The notes under the pieces: generated by a model
Told to the model about the DNA's origin: nothing
The model's database searches: none
Seen by the model: the letters and a program-made list of their open reading frames with translations, nothing else
DNA from: Myxococcus sp. CA023
GTDB lineage: Bacteria > Myxococcota > Myxococcia > Myxococcales > Myxococcaceae
Direction of reading: 5' to 3'
DNA: 64,000 bases
Assembly (NCBI RefSeq): GCF_010998615.1
Contig: NZ_JAAEAH010000004.1
Location: 62,001-126,000, forward strand
Part shown: one piece after another, positions 1-11,532 of the stretch
Position numbering within the stretch: the stretch's first letter is position 1
Layout of the letters: every line of letters begins with the position of its first letter
Made by a program: the position numbers and the translations under genes

Positions 1-303
1 GAACTCGCCCTCCGCGGGCGGCTCCAGATCCTCGCGGAAGACGAACACCTTGGCGCCCACGAGCGCCTCCGCGTCGTTCCGCGACTCCACGCCCTCGAGG
101 ACCACGATGTCCTCCTTGGGCGTGGGCCGGAGCGCCTCCAGCCGCATTTCCCGCTCCACACCGGCGCGCGTCCGCACCCAGATGCGTTCGACGGTGTCGA
201 GCGTCTCCGACGCCGGATCCAACGCGCGAATGGCGACCTCGCCACGCAGGCCGTGAGCGCGCGCGACGTATCCCAACTCCAGATAGGGACTGGTGGCCGT
301 CAC
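1..303 (-). CDS. rimM: Ribosome maturation factor RimM, 3' end missing (window edge)
   Basis: RimM helps mature the 30S head region by binding ribosomal protein S19 and assisting 16S rRNA processing. The 101 visible residues are the N-terminal part; the C-terminal PRC-barrel lies outside the window. The start is GTG at 303-301 inside a GTGA overlap with the khpA stop codon. From there the frame reads MTATSPYLELGYVARAHGLR, and GYVARAHGLRGEV is the typical RimM opening. It is third in the order rpsP-khpA-rimM, the usual ribosomal/tRNA-modification operon in which trmD and rplS normally follow. The call rests on the conserved N-terminus and gene order. Confidence 0.88.
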   Translation of the reverse strand, partial: MTATSPYLELGYVARAHGLRGEVAIRALDPASETLDTVERIWVRTRAGVEREMRLEALRPTPKEDIVVLEGVESRNDAEALVGAKVFVFREDLEPPAEGEF

Positions 304-584
304 TGCGCGGAGTCCGGCGCGACCGGAGCGCCTGCTGCATTGCGCCGGTCGTCGAGAATCTCCAGGCGGACCTTCTGCCCGGACTTCTGTGCGGCGGCAT
401 TGAGTAGCGTCCGGAGGGCATTCACGGTGCGCCCGTCACGGCCGATGACCTTGCCGACGTCCTCGGCGGAGACCTTCAGCTCGAAGAGCCGGGCCCCTTC
501 CGCCTCGGAAATGCGCAGGCTGACCTGGTCAGGATGATCGACCAGGGCCCGCGCCAGATAGTTGAGAAGCTGCTCCACGTCCAC
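300..584 (-). CDS. khpA: KH-domain RNA-binding protein KhpA
   Basis: A small single-KH RNA-binding protein of 94 residues. The KH signature VIGRDGRTVNALRTLL, containing the GxxG loop, is seen at about residues 45-60. In other bacteria KhpA pairs with KhpB and influences cell division and sRNA or ribosome biology. The start is GTG at 584, read as MDVEQLLNYLA. The stop overlaps the rimM start by 4 nt, and rpsP ends 11 nt upstream, so all three genes are co-transcribed. Length and position between rpsP and rimM match the family. The C-terminal tail, NAAGAPVAPDSAQ, is low-complexity and probably disordered. Confidence 0.9.
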   Translation of the reverse strand: MDVEQLLNYLARALVDHPDQVSLRISEAEGARLFELKVSAEDVGKVIGRDGRTVNALRTLLNAAAQKSGQKVRLEILDDRRNAAGAPVAPDSAQ

Positions 585-595
585 TCGGGCGTGGC

Positions 596-856
596 TCAGA
601 CCGCGGGAGCGGGCTTGGCCTTACCGGCGACCTTGATCAGGTCCGCAACGGTCTCAGACGGCGTCGCGCCCGTCTTCAGCCAGTAGTTGAGGCGCTCCTC
701 GTTGAACTCCACCTTCGGCGGCTCCTGGTTCGGGTCGTACGCACCCACGGCCTCGATGAACTTGCCGTCCCGGGGGTTACGGGAGTCGGTGGCGACCACG
801 TGGTAGTACGGCTTCTTCTTGACGCCCGCGCGGGCAAGACGGAGGACAACGGCCAT
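596..856 (-). CDS. rpsP: 30S ribosomal protein S16
   Basis: S16 is an early-assembling protein of the 30S body. The 86-residue product starts MAVVLRLARAGVKKKPYYHV and contains the conserved stretch RDGKFIEAVGAYDP. The alanine/proline-rich end KAGKAKPAPAV is a common variable tail. It is the first gene of the leftward operon rpsP-khpA-rimM. The region upstream (857-946) separates it from the end of rlmN and presumably holds the promoter. Length and sequence are typical of the family. Confidence 0.97.
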   Translation of the reverse strand: MAVVLRLARAGVKKKPYYHVVATDSRNPRDGKFIEAVGAYDPNQEPPKVEFNEERLNYWLKTGATPSETVADLIKVAGKAKPAPAV

Positions 857-946
857 TGAATGCTCTCCAACAAACAGGAAACGTCTTAGGAAAGGGGTGG
901 CGCTCTTAACGCCTCACCCGTTGGATTGTCAAGGAAGTTCGGGACC

Positions 947-2083
947 TTATGTTGTACTATCGGCCCCGGCTTGTGTCTCGCCGCGATTGGCGAGCTGCCC
1001 GCAGGCGCCGGCGATGTCCCGGCCCCGGTTCCTGCGGATGTAGGCGGCGACATGGCCGTCCGCGAGGATGGCGCGGAACTCCTCCGCCCGCTCCTCGCCG
1101 GTGGTGTGGAACCCCAGGCCGGGATTCTCGTTGTAGGGGATCAGGTTCACCTTCACCGGGATGCCCTTGAGCAGCTCGATGAGCCGGTGCGCGTCTTCGT
1201 CCGCGTCGTTGAAGCCCTTGATGAGGACGTACTCGAAGGTGATGCGGCGGCCCTGACGCAGCGGGAACTTCCGGCAGGCGTCCAGCAAGGCCGCGATGTT
1301 CCACTTGCGGTTGACGGGCATCGTCTTGCTGCGCTGCTCGTCCGTGCTGGCGTTGAGGGAGATGGCCAGCTTGACGTCCGTCTCCTTGCCGAAACGCTCA
1401 ATCATCGGCACCAGCCCCACGGTGGAGACGGTGATGTGCCGGTGGCTGAAGTTCGGCCCGTTCTCGGACTGGAGGATGGAGAGCGCCGTCTTGAGGTTCT
1501 CGAAGTTGTGGAGCGGCTCCCCCATCCCCATGAACACCAGGTTGGAGAGCGGGCGGAGCGTCTCGTGCCCCTCGTTCTTGCGGACCTCGCGGTTCACCGC
1601 GTGGACCTGGGCCACAATCTCGCTGGGGGTCAGGTTGCGCTTGAGCCCCATGGTGCCCGTCATGCAGAAGCCGCAGGCCATGGCGCAGCCCACCTGCGTG
1701 GACACGCACAACGTCCTGCGGTCCTCGGTGGGCATGTAGACGGATTCGATGTAGCGCCCGTCCCGCGTCTTCCACCGGTACTTGATGGTGCCGTCGATGC
1801 TGCGCAGCTCGCAGTCCTTCACCAGGGGGACGATCTCCGCCCGCGCCCCGAGCTTCTCGCGCAGGACCTTGGAGAGGTCCGTCATCTCGTCGAACGAGGT
1901 GGCGCCGCGCTGGTGCAGCCAGCGGTAGATCTGCGGGGCACGGAAGGCGCGCTCACCCAGTTCCTCGGTGACGAAGCGCGACAGCGCCTCCAACGACAGG
2001 CTGGCCACGTCCACCAGCTTGGCGGGCGCGGGAGCCGGCAATGGCTCGGTGACTGGCAGGGAGGTGGCGGAGGTCTCTGACAT
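947..2083 (-). CDS. rlmN: Dual-specificity 23S rRNA/tRNA (adenine-C2)-methyltransferase RlmN
   Basis: A radical SAM methyltransferase that methylates C2 of A2503 in 23S rRNA and, in family members studied, A37 of some tRNAs. The 4Fe-4S motif is GCAMACGFCMTG (CxxxCxxC). The GEP-type SAM-binding segment MGMGEPLHN and the catalytic C-terminal cysteine in GRDIAGACGQLA are present. I chose the ATG at 2083 (MSETSATSLP), which gives 378 residues. The frame is open further upstream but that extension is not protein-like. It lies between the ndk terminator hairpin and rpsP and is probably transcribed on its own. Confidence 0.93.
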   Translation of the reverse strand: MSETSATSLPVTEPLPAPAPAKLVDVASLSLEALSRFVTEELGERAFRAPQIYRWLHQRGATSFDEMTDLSKVLREKLGARAEIVPLVKDCELRSIDGTIKYRWKTRDGRYIESVYMPTEDRRTLCVSTQVGCAMACGFCMTGTMGLKRNLTPSEIVAQVHAVNREVRKNEGHETLRPLSNLVFMGMGEPLHNFENLKTALSILQSENGPNFSHRHITVSTVGLVPMIERFGKETDVKLAISLNASTDEQRSKTMPVNRKWNIAALLDACRKFPLRQGRRITFEYVLIKGFNDADEDAHRLIELLKGIPVKVNLIPYNENPGLGFHTTGEERAEEFRAILADGHVAAYIRRNRGRDIAGACGQLANRGETQAGADSTT

Positions 2084-2210
2084 CGTCGTTGCGCTTAACG
2101 GTGGGCCCAGGGGCGTCCCTTCCCACACCTGGGCACGGCAAGTCAAAGGAGCCCATGCTCCCCTACCCGCCTCGTGGACACTACCGGGTTGTGTCTCCTG
2201 AAAGAACAGC

Positions 2211-2250
2211 GGCCCGGGCCCGCGCCTTCTGAGAGCGCGGACACCGGGCC
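2211..2250 (-). terminator. Hairpin downstream of ndk
   Basis: The arms GGCCCGG (2211-2217) and CCGGGCC (2244-2250) enclose a second pairing, CGCGC with GCGCG. The structure lies about 30-70 nt past the ndk stop on the minus strand. There is no T tract, so intrinsic termination is inferred only from position and stem strength. It separates ndk from rlmN. Confidence 0.5.
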
Positions 2251-2281
2251 TGGAACGGTGGCCCCGCTGGGGGCCGGCCGG

Positions 2282-2719
2282 CTACTTCTGGTACGGGTAG
2301 GCGTGGATCTCCGTCTCCCGGAAGAAGTACGCGATCTCGATCTTCGCGTTCTCCAGGCTGTCGGAACCGTGCACCGTGTTCTTGTCGATGCTGGTGGCGA
2401 AGTCCTTGCGGATGGTGCCCTCGGCCGCCTGAGCGGGGTTGGTGGCGCCCATGATGTCCCGGTTGCCCAGGACCGCGTTCTCACCTTCCAGCACCATCAG
2501 GACCACCGGGCCGGAGATCATGAACTGCACCAGGTCCTTGAAGAAGGGCCGGGCCTTGTGGACCGCGTAGAAGCCCTCGGCCTGCTCCTGGGAGAGCTGC
2601 TGCAGGCGGATGGCGACCGGCTTCAGCCCCTTCTCCTCGAAGCGGCTGATGATCTTCCCGATGACGCCCTTCTCCAGGCCGTCCGGCTTGATGATGGACA
2701 GCGTACGCTCAATAGCCAT
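2282..2719 (-). CDS. ndk: Nucleoside diphosphate kinase
   Basis: Transfers the gamma phosphate between nucleoside triphosphates and diphosphates through a phosphohistidine. The 145-residue product has the family signature NTVHGSDS with the catalytic His at residue 117, and the N-terminal nucleotide-site segment [14 protein letters not shown]. It follows sucD by 33 nt, so GDP or ADP released around succinyl-CoA synthetase can be recharged by a co-expressed enzyme; that coupling is inference. From memory it is very close to the well-studied Myxococcus xanthus enzyme with a few substitutions, one basis for the genus call. Confidence 0.98.
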   Translation of the reverse strand: MAIERTLSIIKPDGLEKGVIGKIISRFEEKGLKPVAIRLQQLSQEQAEGFYAVHKARPFFKDLVQFMISGPVVLMVLEGENAVLGNRDIMGATNPAQAAEGTIRKDFATSIDKNTVHGSDSLENAKIEIAYFFRETEIHAYPYQK

Positions 2720-2752
2720 GTGACTGGCTCCTTCTTGTGTTTCCGTTGGGGT

Positions 2753-3652
<900 letters not shown>

Positions 3653-3681
3653 GGCGTTCTTTCAGGAAAGAGTGCGCGGGA

Positions 3682-4842
3682 TTACTTCACCGCGGCGACG
3701 GCCTTCTCCGCCGCCTGACGCAGGTTGTCCGCCGGGGTGATGGCGAGGCCGGAGTTGCTCAGCAGTTCCTTGCCCTTCTCCACGTTGGTGCCTTCCAGCC
3801 GCACCACGAGCGGAACCTTGAGCTGGACCTCCTTCGCCGCGGCGATGATGCCCTCGGCGATGACGTCGCACTTCATGATGCCGCCAAAGATGTTGACCAG
3901 CACCGCCTTCACGGCCGGGTCCGCCAGGATGAGCTTGAAGGCCGCGGTGACCTTCTCCTTGTTGGCGCCGCCGCCCACGTCCAGGAAGTTGGCCGGGCTG
4001 CCGCCCACCAGCTTGATGGTGTCCATGGTGGCCATCGCCAGGCCGGCGCCGTTCACCATGCAGCCGATGTTGCCATCCAGCGCGATGTAGGCCAGGTCCC
4101 ACTCCTTGGCCTGGATCTCACGGGGCTCCTCTTCGGCCAGGTCGCGGTACTCCAGCAGGTCCTTGTGCCGGTAGAGCGCGTTCTCGTCGAAGGTCACCTT
4201 CGCGTCGAGCGCCACCACGCCGCCATCCTTCAGGATGACCAGCGGGTTGATCTCCACGAGCGAGGCGTCCGTGTCGATGAACATCCGGTACAGCGCCGAG
4301 CAGAACTGCACGAACTTGTTCACCGTCGGGCCCGTCAGGCCCAGCCCGAAGGCCAGCTTGCGGCCCTGGAAGTCCTGGAAGCCCACGGCCGGGTCCACCG
4401 CCTCGCGGAGGATCTTCTCCGGGTGCTTCTCCGCCACCTCTTCAATCTCCACGCCGCCTTCGCGGGAGGCCATGAAGGTGATGCGGCTGGTGGCGCGGTC
4501 CAGCGTCACGCCCAGGTACAGCTCCTGGCCAATGGCGAGACCTTCTTCGATGTAGACCTTGTGGACCGTCTGGCCTTCCGGCCCGGTCTGGATGGTCTTG
4601 AGCTTCATGCCAAGCATCTGCTTGGCCAGCTCCTTGGCTTCCGCGGGGCTCTTGGCCAGCTTCACGCCGCCGCCCTTGCCACGGCCACCCGCGTGGATCT
4701 GGGCCTTCACGACGACCACAGAAGTGCCGAGCTGCTTCGCGGCGGCCTCCGCGTCGTTGGCGGAAACGGCGAGGATGCCCTTCGGCGTGGGCACGCCGTA
4801 CTTCCGGAAGATTTCCTTGCCCTGGTACTCGTGGATCTTCAT
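3682..4842 (-). CDS. sucC: Succinyl-CoA ligase, beta subunit
   Basis: The beta subunit, carrying the ATP-grasp nucleotide site and part of the succinate site. The N-terminus [20 protein letters not shown] and the phosphate-binding stretch [13 protein letters not shown] at about residues 51-63 are typical. The C-terminal contact loop is seen as [13 protein letters not shown]. At 386 residues it is the standard length. It starts the sucC-sucD-ndk transcription unit. The 286 nt between sdhB and sucC hold a strong hairpin, so this unit probably has its own promoter. Confidence 0.97.
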   Translation of the reverse strand: MKIHEYQGKEIFRKYGVPTPKGILAVSANDAEAAAKQLGTSVVVVKAQIHAGGRGKGGGVKLAKSPAEAKELAKQMLGMKLKTIQTGPEGQTVHKVYIEEGLAIGQELYLGVTLDRATSRITFMASREGGVEIEEVAEKHPEKILREAVDPAVGFQDFQGRKLAFGLGLTGPTVNKFVQFCSALYRMFIDTDASLVEINPLVILKDGGVVALDAKVTFDENALYRHKDLLEYRDLAEEEPREIQAKEWDLAYIALDGNIGCMVNGAGLAMATMDTIKLVGGSPANFLDVGGGANKEKVTAAFKLILADPAVKAVLVNIFGGIMKCDVIAEGIIAAAKEVQLKVPLVVRLEGTNVEKGKELLSNSGLAITPADNLRQAAEKAVAAVK

Positions 4843-5045
4843 CGAGGCTCCGGTGGAGACGAGGGAGACAGCCTGAACAGAGGCGTCAGCGCCGGGCCCT
4901 CATTGCGCAGAAAAGGACGGAGTGCAAGACCGTTTGACCCCGGTACACCTGCATCGTCCGACAGGGTGCACGGCAGATAATCAGGGATGTCCGCGAAGAT
5001 GAGCCTGCCTTCACCGCAGGGTTTTCCACGGACACCCAAACAGCG

Positions 5046-5089
5046 GCGGCCCCGCCCGGCGTCTCGAATGGACGCCGGCCCGGGGCCGC
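5046..5089 (-). terminator. Long hairpin downstream of sdhB
   Basis: A nearly perfect stem: GCGGCCCCG (5046-5054) pairs with CGGGGCCGC (5081-5089), and CCGGCGTC (5056-5063) with GACGCCGG (5071-5078), leaving a 7-nt loop. It lies 40-83 nt past the sdhB stop. There is no long T tract. It probably ends the sdhAB message and separates it from sucCD-ndk. Confidence 0.6.
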
Positions 5090-5128
5090 TTGAAGCCAGA
5101 GAACGCCGGGAAGTCGCTGGCGAGCGCC

Positions 5129-5938
5129 CTACCCCGGACCGCTGCCGTGGGCCTTGGGGGCTTCGTCCTGGAAGAAGATGTCCTTGATGGTGAGCTTGGT
5201 CACCTCGCGGTTCATCACCGCGATCGACGTGACGAGCGGAATCTCCTTCGGGCAGACCTTCACGCAGTTCTGCGCCTTGCCGCAGTCCTGGACGCCGCCG
5301 GGCCCCATGAGCGAGCGCACGCGCTCCTCGGAGTTCATCTTGCCCGTGGGGTTCATGTTGAACAGGCGGGCCTGGCTGATGGCCGCCGCGCCCACGAAGT
5401 CGTTCTCCTGCGTCACCTGGGGGCACGCCTCCAGGCAGCTGCCGCAGGTGATGCACGTGGACAGCACGTACATCACCGACTGGTCCACGGGCGACTGGCG
5501 CTGACCCGGCCCCAGGTTGTGCGTCCCGTCGATGGGCACCCAGCCCTTGATGCGCTTGAGCGCGTCGAACATGCGGTCGCGGTTCACCGTGAGGTCACGC
5601 ACCACGGGGAACTTGCTCATGGGCTCCAGCGTGATCGGCTGCTCCAGCTTGTCGATCAGCGCCGAGCAGGCCATGCGCACGCGGCCGTTGATGTTCATGG
5701 CGCAGCTGCCGCAGACCTCCTCCAGACATGCCGCGTCCCAGATCACCGGGGCCACGCGCTTGCCCTCCACGGTGACGGGGTTGCGCTGGATCTCCATCAG
5801 GCACGAGATGACGTTGGCGCCCTTCGCATAGGGAACCTTGAACTCATCGAAGTGGCCTGGCTTCGCGGGATCATCCTGCCGCCAGATGCGGAAGGTGATG
5901 GTCTTGGTGGTGACAGCGGATGCTTGTGCAGTGTCCAT
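5129..5938 (-). CDS. sdhB: Succinate dehydrogenase/fumarate reductase iron-sulfur subunit
   Basis: Carries electrons from the flavin subunit to quinone. All three cluster motifs are visible: the [2Fe-2S] site with CLEEVCGSCAMNI and a later Cys in VRMACSALID, the [4Fe-4S] site CITCGSCLEACPQ, and the [3Fe-4S] region CGKAQNCVKVCPKE. The ATG at 5938 (MDTAQASAVTTKTITFRIW) gives 269 residues. The open frame continues upstream into the sdhA end but reads as non-coding. It lies 44 nt behind sdhA. No membrane-anchor gene accompanies the pair. Confidence 0.95.
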   Translation of the reverse strand: MDTAQASAVTTKTITFRIWRQDDPAKPGHFDEFKVPYAKGANVISCLMEIQRNPVTVEGKRVAPVIWDAACLEEVCGSCAMNINGRVRMACSALIDKLEQPITLEPMSKFPVVRDLTVNRDRMFDALKRIKGWVPIDGTHNLGPGQRQSPVDQSVMYVLSTCITCGSCLEACPQVTQENDFVGAAAISQARLFNMNPTGKMNSEERVRSLMGPGGVQDCGKAQNCVKVCPKEIPLVTSIAVMNREVTKLTIKDIFFQDEAPKAHGSGPG

Positions 5939-5982
5939 GTGGCTCGACCCTTCACTTCCAAATCGGTTGAGTGGTTCCCGTC

Positions 5983-7863
5983 TCAGGCGTACCAGCGCGG
6001 CTCGGGGTCCAGCACGGGCGTGGGGATGTCCTCGTAGTGGATCTTCGGGCCGGCCTCGCTGTACGTCGCGACGGTCGTCTTCGCCCACTTCTCGTGGCGC
6101 GCACGCCACAGGCTCATCCACTCCGGGTCCTGCGTCGGGTCCTTCGTCTTCGGTTCGGGCAGCGAGAAGTCCGGCTTGTAGTGGGCGCCGCGGCTCTCGT
6201 CACGGAGCAGCGCGCTCGTTGCGATGACCTCGCCCAGCTCGAACATGTTCCACAGCTGGTTGGTGTACGACAGCGCGCGGTTGGCCACGTTGCCCGTGTC
6301 CAGCACGTTGACGTTCTTCCAGCGATCCTTGAGCTCGCGGATCTTCTCGATCGTCTTCTTCAGACGGTCGTTGTAGCGCACGACGGTGCAGTTCTCCGTC
6401 ATGGTGTCGCCCAGCTCCTTGGCGAGCCCGTACGGGTTCTCCGTGCCACTCATCTTGAGCATGGTGGCGAAGCGGTCCTGCCAGTACTGCCTGGCGGCCT
6501 GGAAGTGCTTCTCCGGCATCGCCGCGGCGCTGGTGCCCTGGCTCTTGGCGAAGGACGCCATGGCCGGGCCGCCGATCATGCCGGAGTAGATGCACGACAG
6601 CAGCGAGTTCGCACCCAGGCGGTTCGCGCCGTGGAAGGCGTAGTCCGCCTCGCCCGCGGCGTAGAGACCAGGGATGGTGGTGGACTGGTTCTTGGGGCTG
6701 CCCTCGGCCGGCGTCAGCGTCTTCGGATCGGCCTCGAAGTTCACGTACAGGCCGCCCATGGAGTAGTGCATGCCCGGGAAGATGACCATGGGCACCTTGC
6801 GCGGGTCGTCACCTACGAACTTCTCGTAGATCTCCATGACGCCCTTGATCTTGGCGTCCAGCACCGGCGCGGGGATGTGCGTGACGTCCAGGTACACGCC
6901 GTCCCGGCCGTTGATGCCCATGCCCAGCTCGCGGCAGACCATGAAGATCTCGCGGGTGGCCACGTCGCGCGGCACCAGGTTCTTGTACTTGGGGTACTTC
7001 TCTTCCAGGAAGTACCAGCGCTCCGCCTCCGGGATCTGCTGAGGCGCCCGCGTGTCGCCCTTCTTGCGGGGCACCCAGACACGGCCGCCCTCGCCACGCA
7101 CCGACTCGCTCATCAGGCGGAGCTTGTCCTCGCCCGGAATCGACGTCGGGTGCACCTGGATGAACTCACCGTTGGCGTAGTGCGCGCCCTCCATGTAGGC
7201 GCGGCCCGCGGCGGTGCCGGTATTGATGATGGAGTTGGTGGAGCGTCCGAAGACGATGCCCGGACCACCCGTGGCCAGGCAGACGGCCTCGGCCGGGAAG
7301 GTGCGGATCTCCATGGTGCGCAGGTCGACGGCCACGCTGCCGATGCAGCGCCCGCTGTCGTCCTTCACCGTGCCGAGCCACTCCCAGTACTCGTACTTGG
7401 TGACCTTGCCCTCGGCCTCATAGCGGCGGACCTGCTCGTCCAGCGCGTAGAGCAGCTGCTGGCCGGTGGTGGCGCCGGCGAAGGCCGTGCGGTGGTGCAG
7501 CGTGCCGCCGAAGCGGCGGAAGTCCAGCAGACCTTCCGGCGTGCGGTTGAACGTCACGCCCATGCGGTCCAACAGGTAGATGATGCCGGGCGCGGCATGA
7601 CACATGCCCTTCACCGAAACCTGCTCCGCGAGGAAGTCGCCGCCGCGCAGCGTGTCCTTCACGTGGATGTCCGGGTGGTCGCCTTCGCCCTTGGTGTTCA
7701 CCGCGCCGTTGATGCCGCCCTGGGCACAAACGGAGTGGGAACGCTTCACCGGGACGAGCGAGAGCACATCCACCTGGTGGCCCGCCTCCGCGAGCTTGAT
7801 CGTCGTCATCAGCCCGGCGAGGCCGCCGCCCACCACCGTGAACCGCGCTGCTGGTGCCATCAT
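5983..7863 (-). CDS. sdhA: Succinate dehydrogenase/fumarate reductase flavoprotein subunit
   Basis: Oxidises succinate to fumarate using covalently bound FAD. The dinucleotide-binding start MAPAARFTVVGGGLAGLMTT, the flavin-linking region HSVCAQGGING and the substrate-site segment HPTSIPGEDKLRL are all present. At 626 residues it is longer than the roughly 590-residue enterobacterial SdhA and resembles the class that works with a single cytochrome-b subunit. The N-terminus reads MMAP, so the first or second ATG may be used. No sdhC lies in the 220 nt upstream, which contain only the mdh hairpin and spacer. Confidence 0.95.
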   Translation of the reverse strand: MMAPAARFTVVGGGLAGLMTTIKLAEAGHQVDVLSLVPVKRSHSVCAQGGINGAVNTKGEGDHPDIHVKDTLRGGDFLAEQVSVKGMCHAAPGIIYLLDRMGVTFNRTPEGLLDFRRFGGTLHHRTAFAGATTGQQLLYALDEQVRRYEAEGKVTKYEYWEWLGTVKDDSGRCIGSVAVDLRTMEIRTFPAEAVCLATGGPGIVFGRSTNSIINTGTAAGRAYMEGAHYANGEFIQVHPTSIPGEDKLRLMSESVRGEGGRVWVPRKKGDTRAPQQIPEAERWYFLEEKYPKYKNLVPRDVATREIFMVCRELGMGINGRDGVYLDVTHIPAPVLDAKIKGVMEIYEKFVGDDPRKVPMVIFPGMHYSMGGLYVNFEADPKTLTPAEGSPKNQSTTIPGLYAAGEADYAFHGANRLGANSLLSCIYSGMIGGPAMASFAKSQGTSAAAMPEKHFQAARQYWQDRFATMLKMSGTENPYGLAKELGDTMTENCTVVRYNDRLKKTIEKIRELKDRWKNVNVLDTGNVANRALSYTNQLWNMFELGEVIATSALLRDESRGAHYKPDFSLPEPKTKDPTQDPEWMSLWRARHEKWAKTTVATYSEAGPKIHYEDIPTPVLDPEPRWYA

Positions 7864-8037
7864 CGTCTCCTTGACTGCCGGACGTCGGACACTGCTCGGT
7901 TGAGCCGGCCCGCCAGGTGGCGCGCCAGGGCCCGGACGTCCCGTGCGAGTTCTACAGGCTAGTTAACTTGGTGAAAACGCGCTGCAACGATGGCGGCCGG
8001 GGCAATTAGCCCGCGTCATCCACAGCATCAGGCACAG

Positions 8038-8063
8038 GGCCCGCCGGGTTTCCCCAGCGGGCC
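8038..8063 (-). terminator. Hairpin downstream of mdh
   Basis: GGCCCGC (8038-8044) pairs with GCGGGCC (8057-8063), with an inner GGG/CCC pairing around TTT. It lies 20-45 nt beyond the mdh stop on the minus strand. There is no clear T tract. It would separate icd-mdh from sdhAB. Confidence 0.5.
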
Positions 8064-8082
8064 GCACGTGACTGTCCAGCGA

Positions 8083-10358
<2,276 letters not shown>

Positions 10359-10550
10359 GGATGTGCTCCTGAGAAGGTGTGACCGTGTAAGAATCGGCGC
10401 GGGATAGTCGAGAACCCGCCCCGCGACGTCAAGGAGTTTGGCCACGGGCTCACGCGGAACGACTTATCGGAGCCAATGGCCGGGCGCGGAATAACGGGCG
10501 GCCCCCGCGCGAGCACGAAACGACGCGGCCTGAACCCCGGCGGCTCAACG

Positions 10551-10585
10551 AAAAAGGAGGGCCAGGCACTGGCGGCCCGCCCTCC
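10551..10585 (-). terminator. Rho-independent terminator of the orphan ATPase gene
   Basis: GGAGGGC (10556-10562) pairs with GCCCTCC (10579-10585). On the minus strand the stem is followed by TTTTT (10555-10551). It lies about 50 nt past the stop of the 10636-11199 gene. This is one of the few terminators in the window with a proper T tract. Confidence 0.8.
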
Positions 10586-10635
10586 TCTTCCTCTTCAAGT
10601 CGTGGCTCAGCGGCGGGCATGGCGGCCCGCCTGGA

Positions 10636-11199
10636 CTACCAGCTGGACATCCCCGGCGCGGGCAACTCCACCGTCACGGTGATGCCGGCGGCCGCGCTGC
10701 TGGCCACCTCCAAGGTGCCACCCATGGACTCCGTCAGCTCCCGGGCCCGGGCCAGCTTGCGGTGCAGCGGCCCCACCAACATGGGCGACAGGAAGACAGC
10801 CTGGAGTTCCCGCGAGGACAGCGACGCCCCCGCGACCTGGACCTGGAAGCGGGGCGGCAGGTCCCCGAAGTCGTCAGCGGAATCCACCATCACACGAACG
10901 CCCTGCCCGTTCGATGCATCCGCCGCGTGCGCCAGCAACAGCAGCAGCACCTGCTGCAGCCGCCGGTGGCTAACATTAGCGGGGACCGGCTCCTCAGGAA
11001 GCTCCAGGGAAACCTGCACTCCTCGCAAGCGGCGCGTGACTGAGAGGAGCTCCACCGCGCCGCCAACGACCTCCGCGACATCCACTCGGAGTACGTCTGG
11101 CGAGTCCACCGGCACCAGGCACGCGGCGCGGCCGTGAACAGGCGCCTGGAGTTGCTCCAAAGCCTGCGTCCCTCCCACAGCGCTCACGACAGCACTCAT
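10636..11199 (-). CDS. Orphan GHKL/histidine-kinase-type ATPase domain protein
   Basis: A 187-residue protein that looks like the catalytic ATP-binding half of a sensor kinase. RLQQVLLLLLAHAADAS sits where the N-box normally lies, and the C-terminal GGTLEVASSAAAGITVTVELP resembles the end of a HATPase_c domain (G2 box and last strand). No phosphoacceptor H-box, sensor or membrane segment is seen. The N-box Asn/Glu pattern is weak (AHAADAS), so ATP binding is doubtful. The ATG at 11199 has an AGGTG ribosome site 6 nt upstream. The gene is monocistronic with its own terminator. It could be an anti-sigma-like regulator or a degenerate kinase partner. Confidence 0.6.
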   Translation of the reverse strand: MSAVVSAVGGTQALEQLQAPVHGRAACLVPVDSPDVLRVDVAEVVGGAVELLSVTRRLRGVQVSLELPEEPVPANVSHRRLQQVLLLLLAHAADASNGQGVRVMVDSADDFGDLPPRFQVQVAGASLSSRELQAVFLSPMLVGPLHRKLARARELTESMGGTLEVASSAAAGITVTVELPAPGMSSW

Positions 11200-11446
11200 C
11201 CCTCACACCTCCCGCTCGCTGGACTGAGGGAACTCTAACGAGCCGGTCTGACGAACGCCATTTCACTGCGAGAAAGTACGCACAGTCTGCCAGACTTATG
11301 ACATTACAGCCGCGCAGCATCTTGGCCGTATGAGTGTGCCGTCGCGGCGAATCGCTTCGTAAGAATTGGAAGTAGGCTGCTGTCACCTACGACCCACGGA
11401 CGTCCATTCCGCCAGCCAGAAAACAGCCTGACTGCACAAATCCGAT

Positions 11447-11474
11447 TTGACTGTTCCTCGGAAATCCGTATGAT
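11447..11474 (+). promoter_or_regulatory. Sigma-70-type promoter of the PilZ operon
   Basis: TTGACT at 11447-11452, 16 nt, then TATGAT at 11469-11474. This is close to the vegetative consensus and stands out in this GC-rich DNA. Transcription would begin near 11481. That places the most upstream ATG of the following frame (11470) inside the -10 box and rules it out as the start. Confidence 0.7.
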
Positions 11475-11532
11475 ACGGACCTATAGCGATTCGCCGCCTA
11501 ACGCAGCACCGCTGGAGCAGGGAGGAACAACC

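Noticed and set aside
5971-7962. 663-codon plus-strand open frame opposite sdhA
   Set aside because: It is the antisense shadow of sdhA; its composition (Arg/Ala/His/Leu-rich) and lack of any motif are typical of antisense frames in high-GC DNA.
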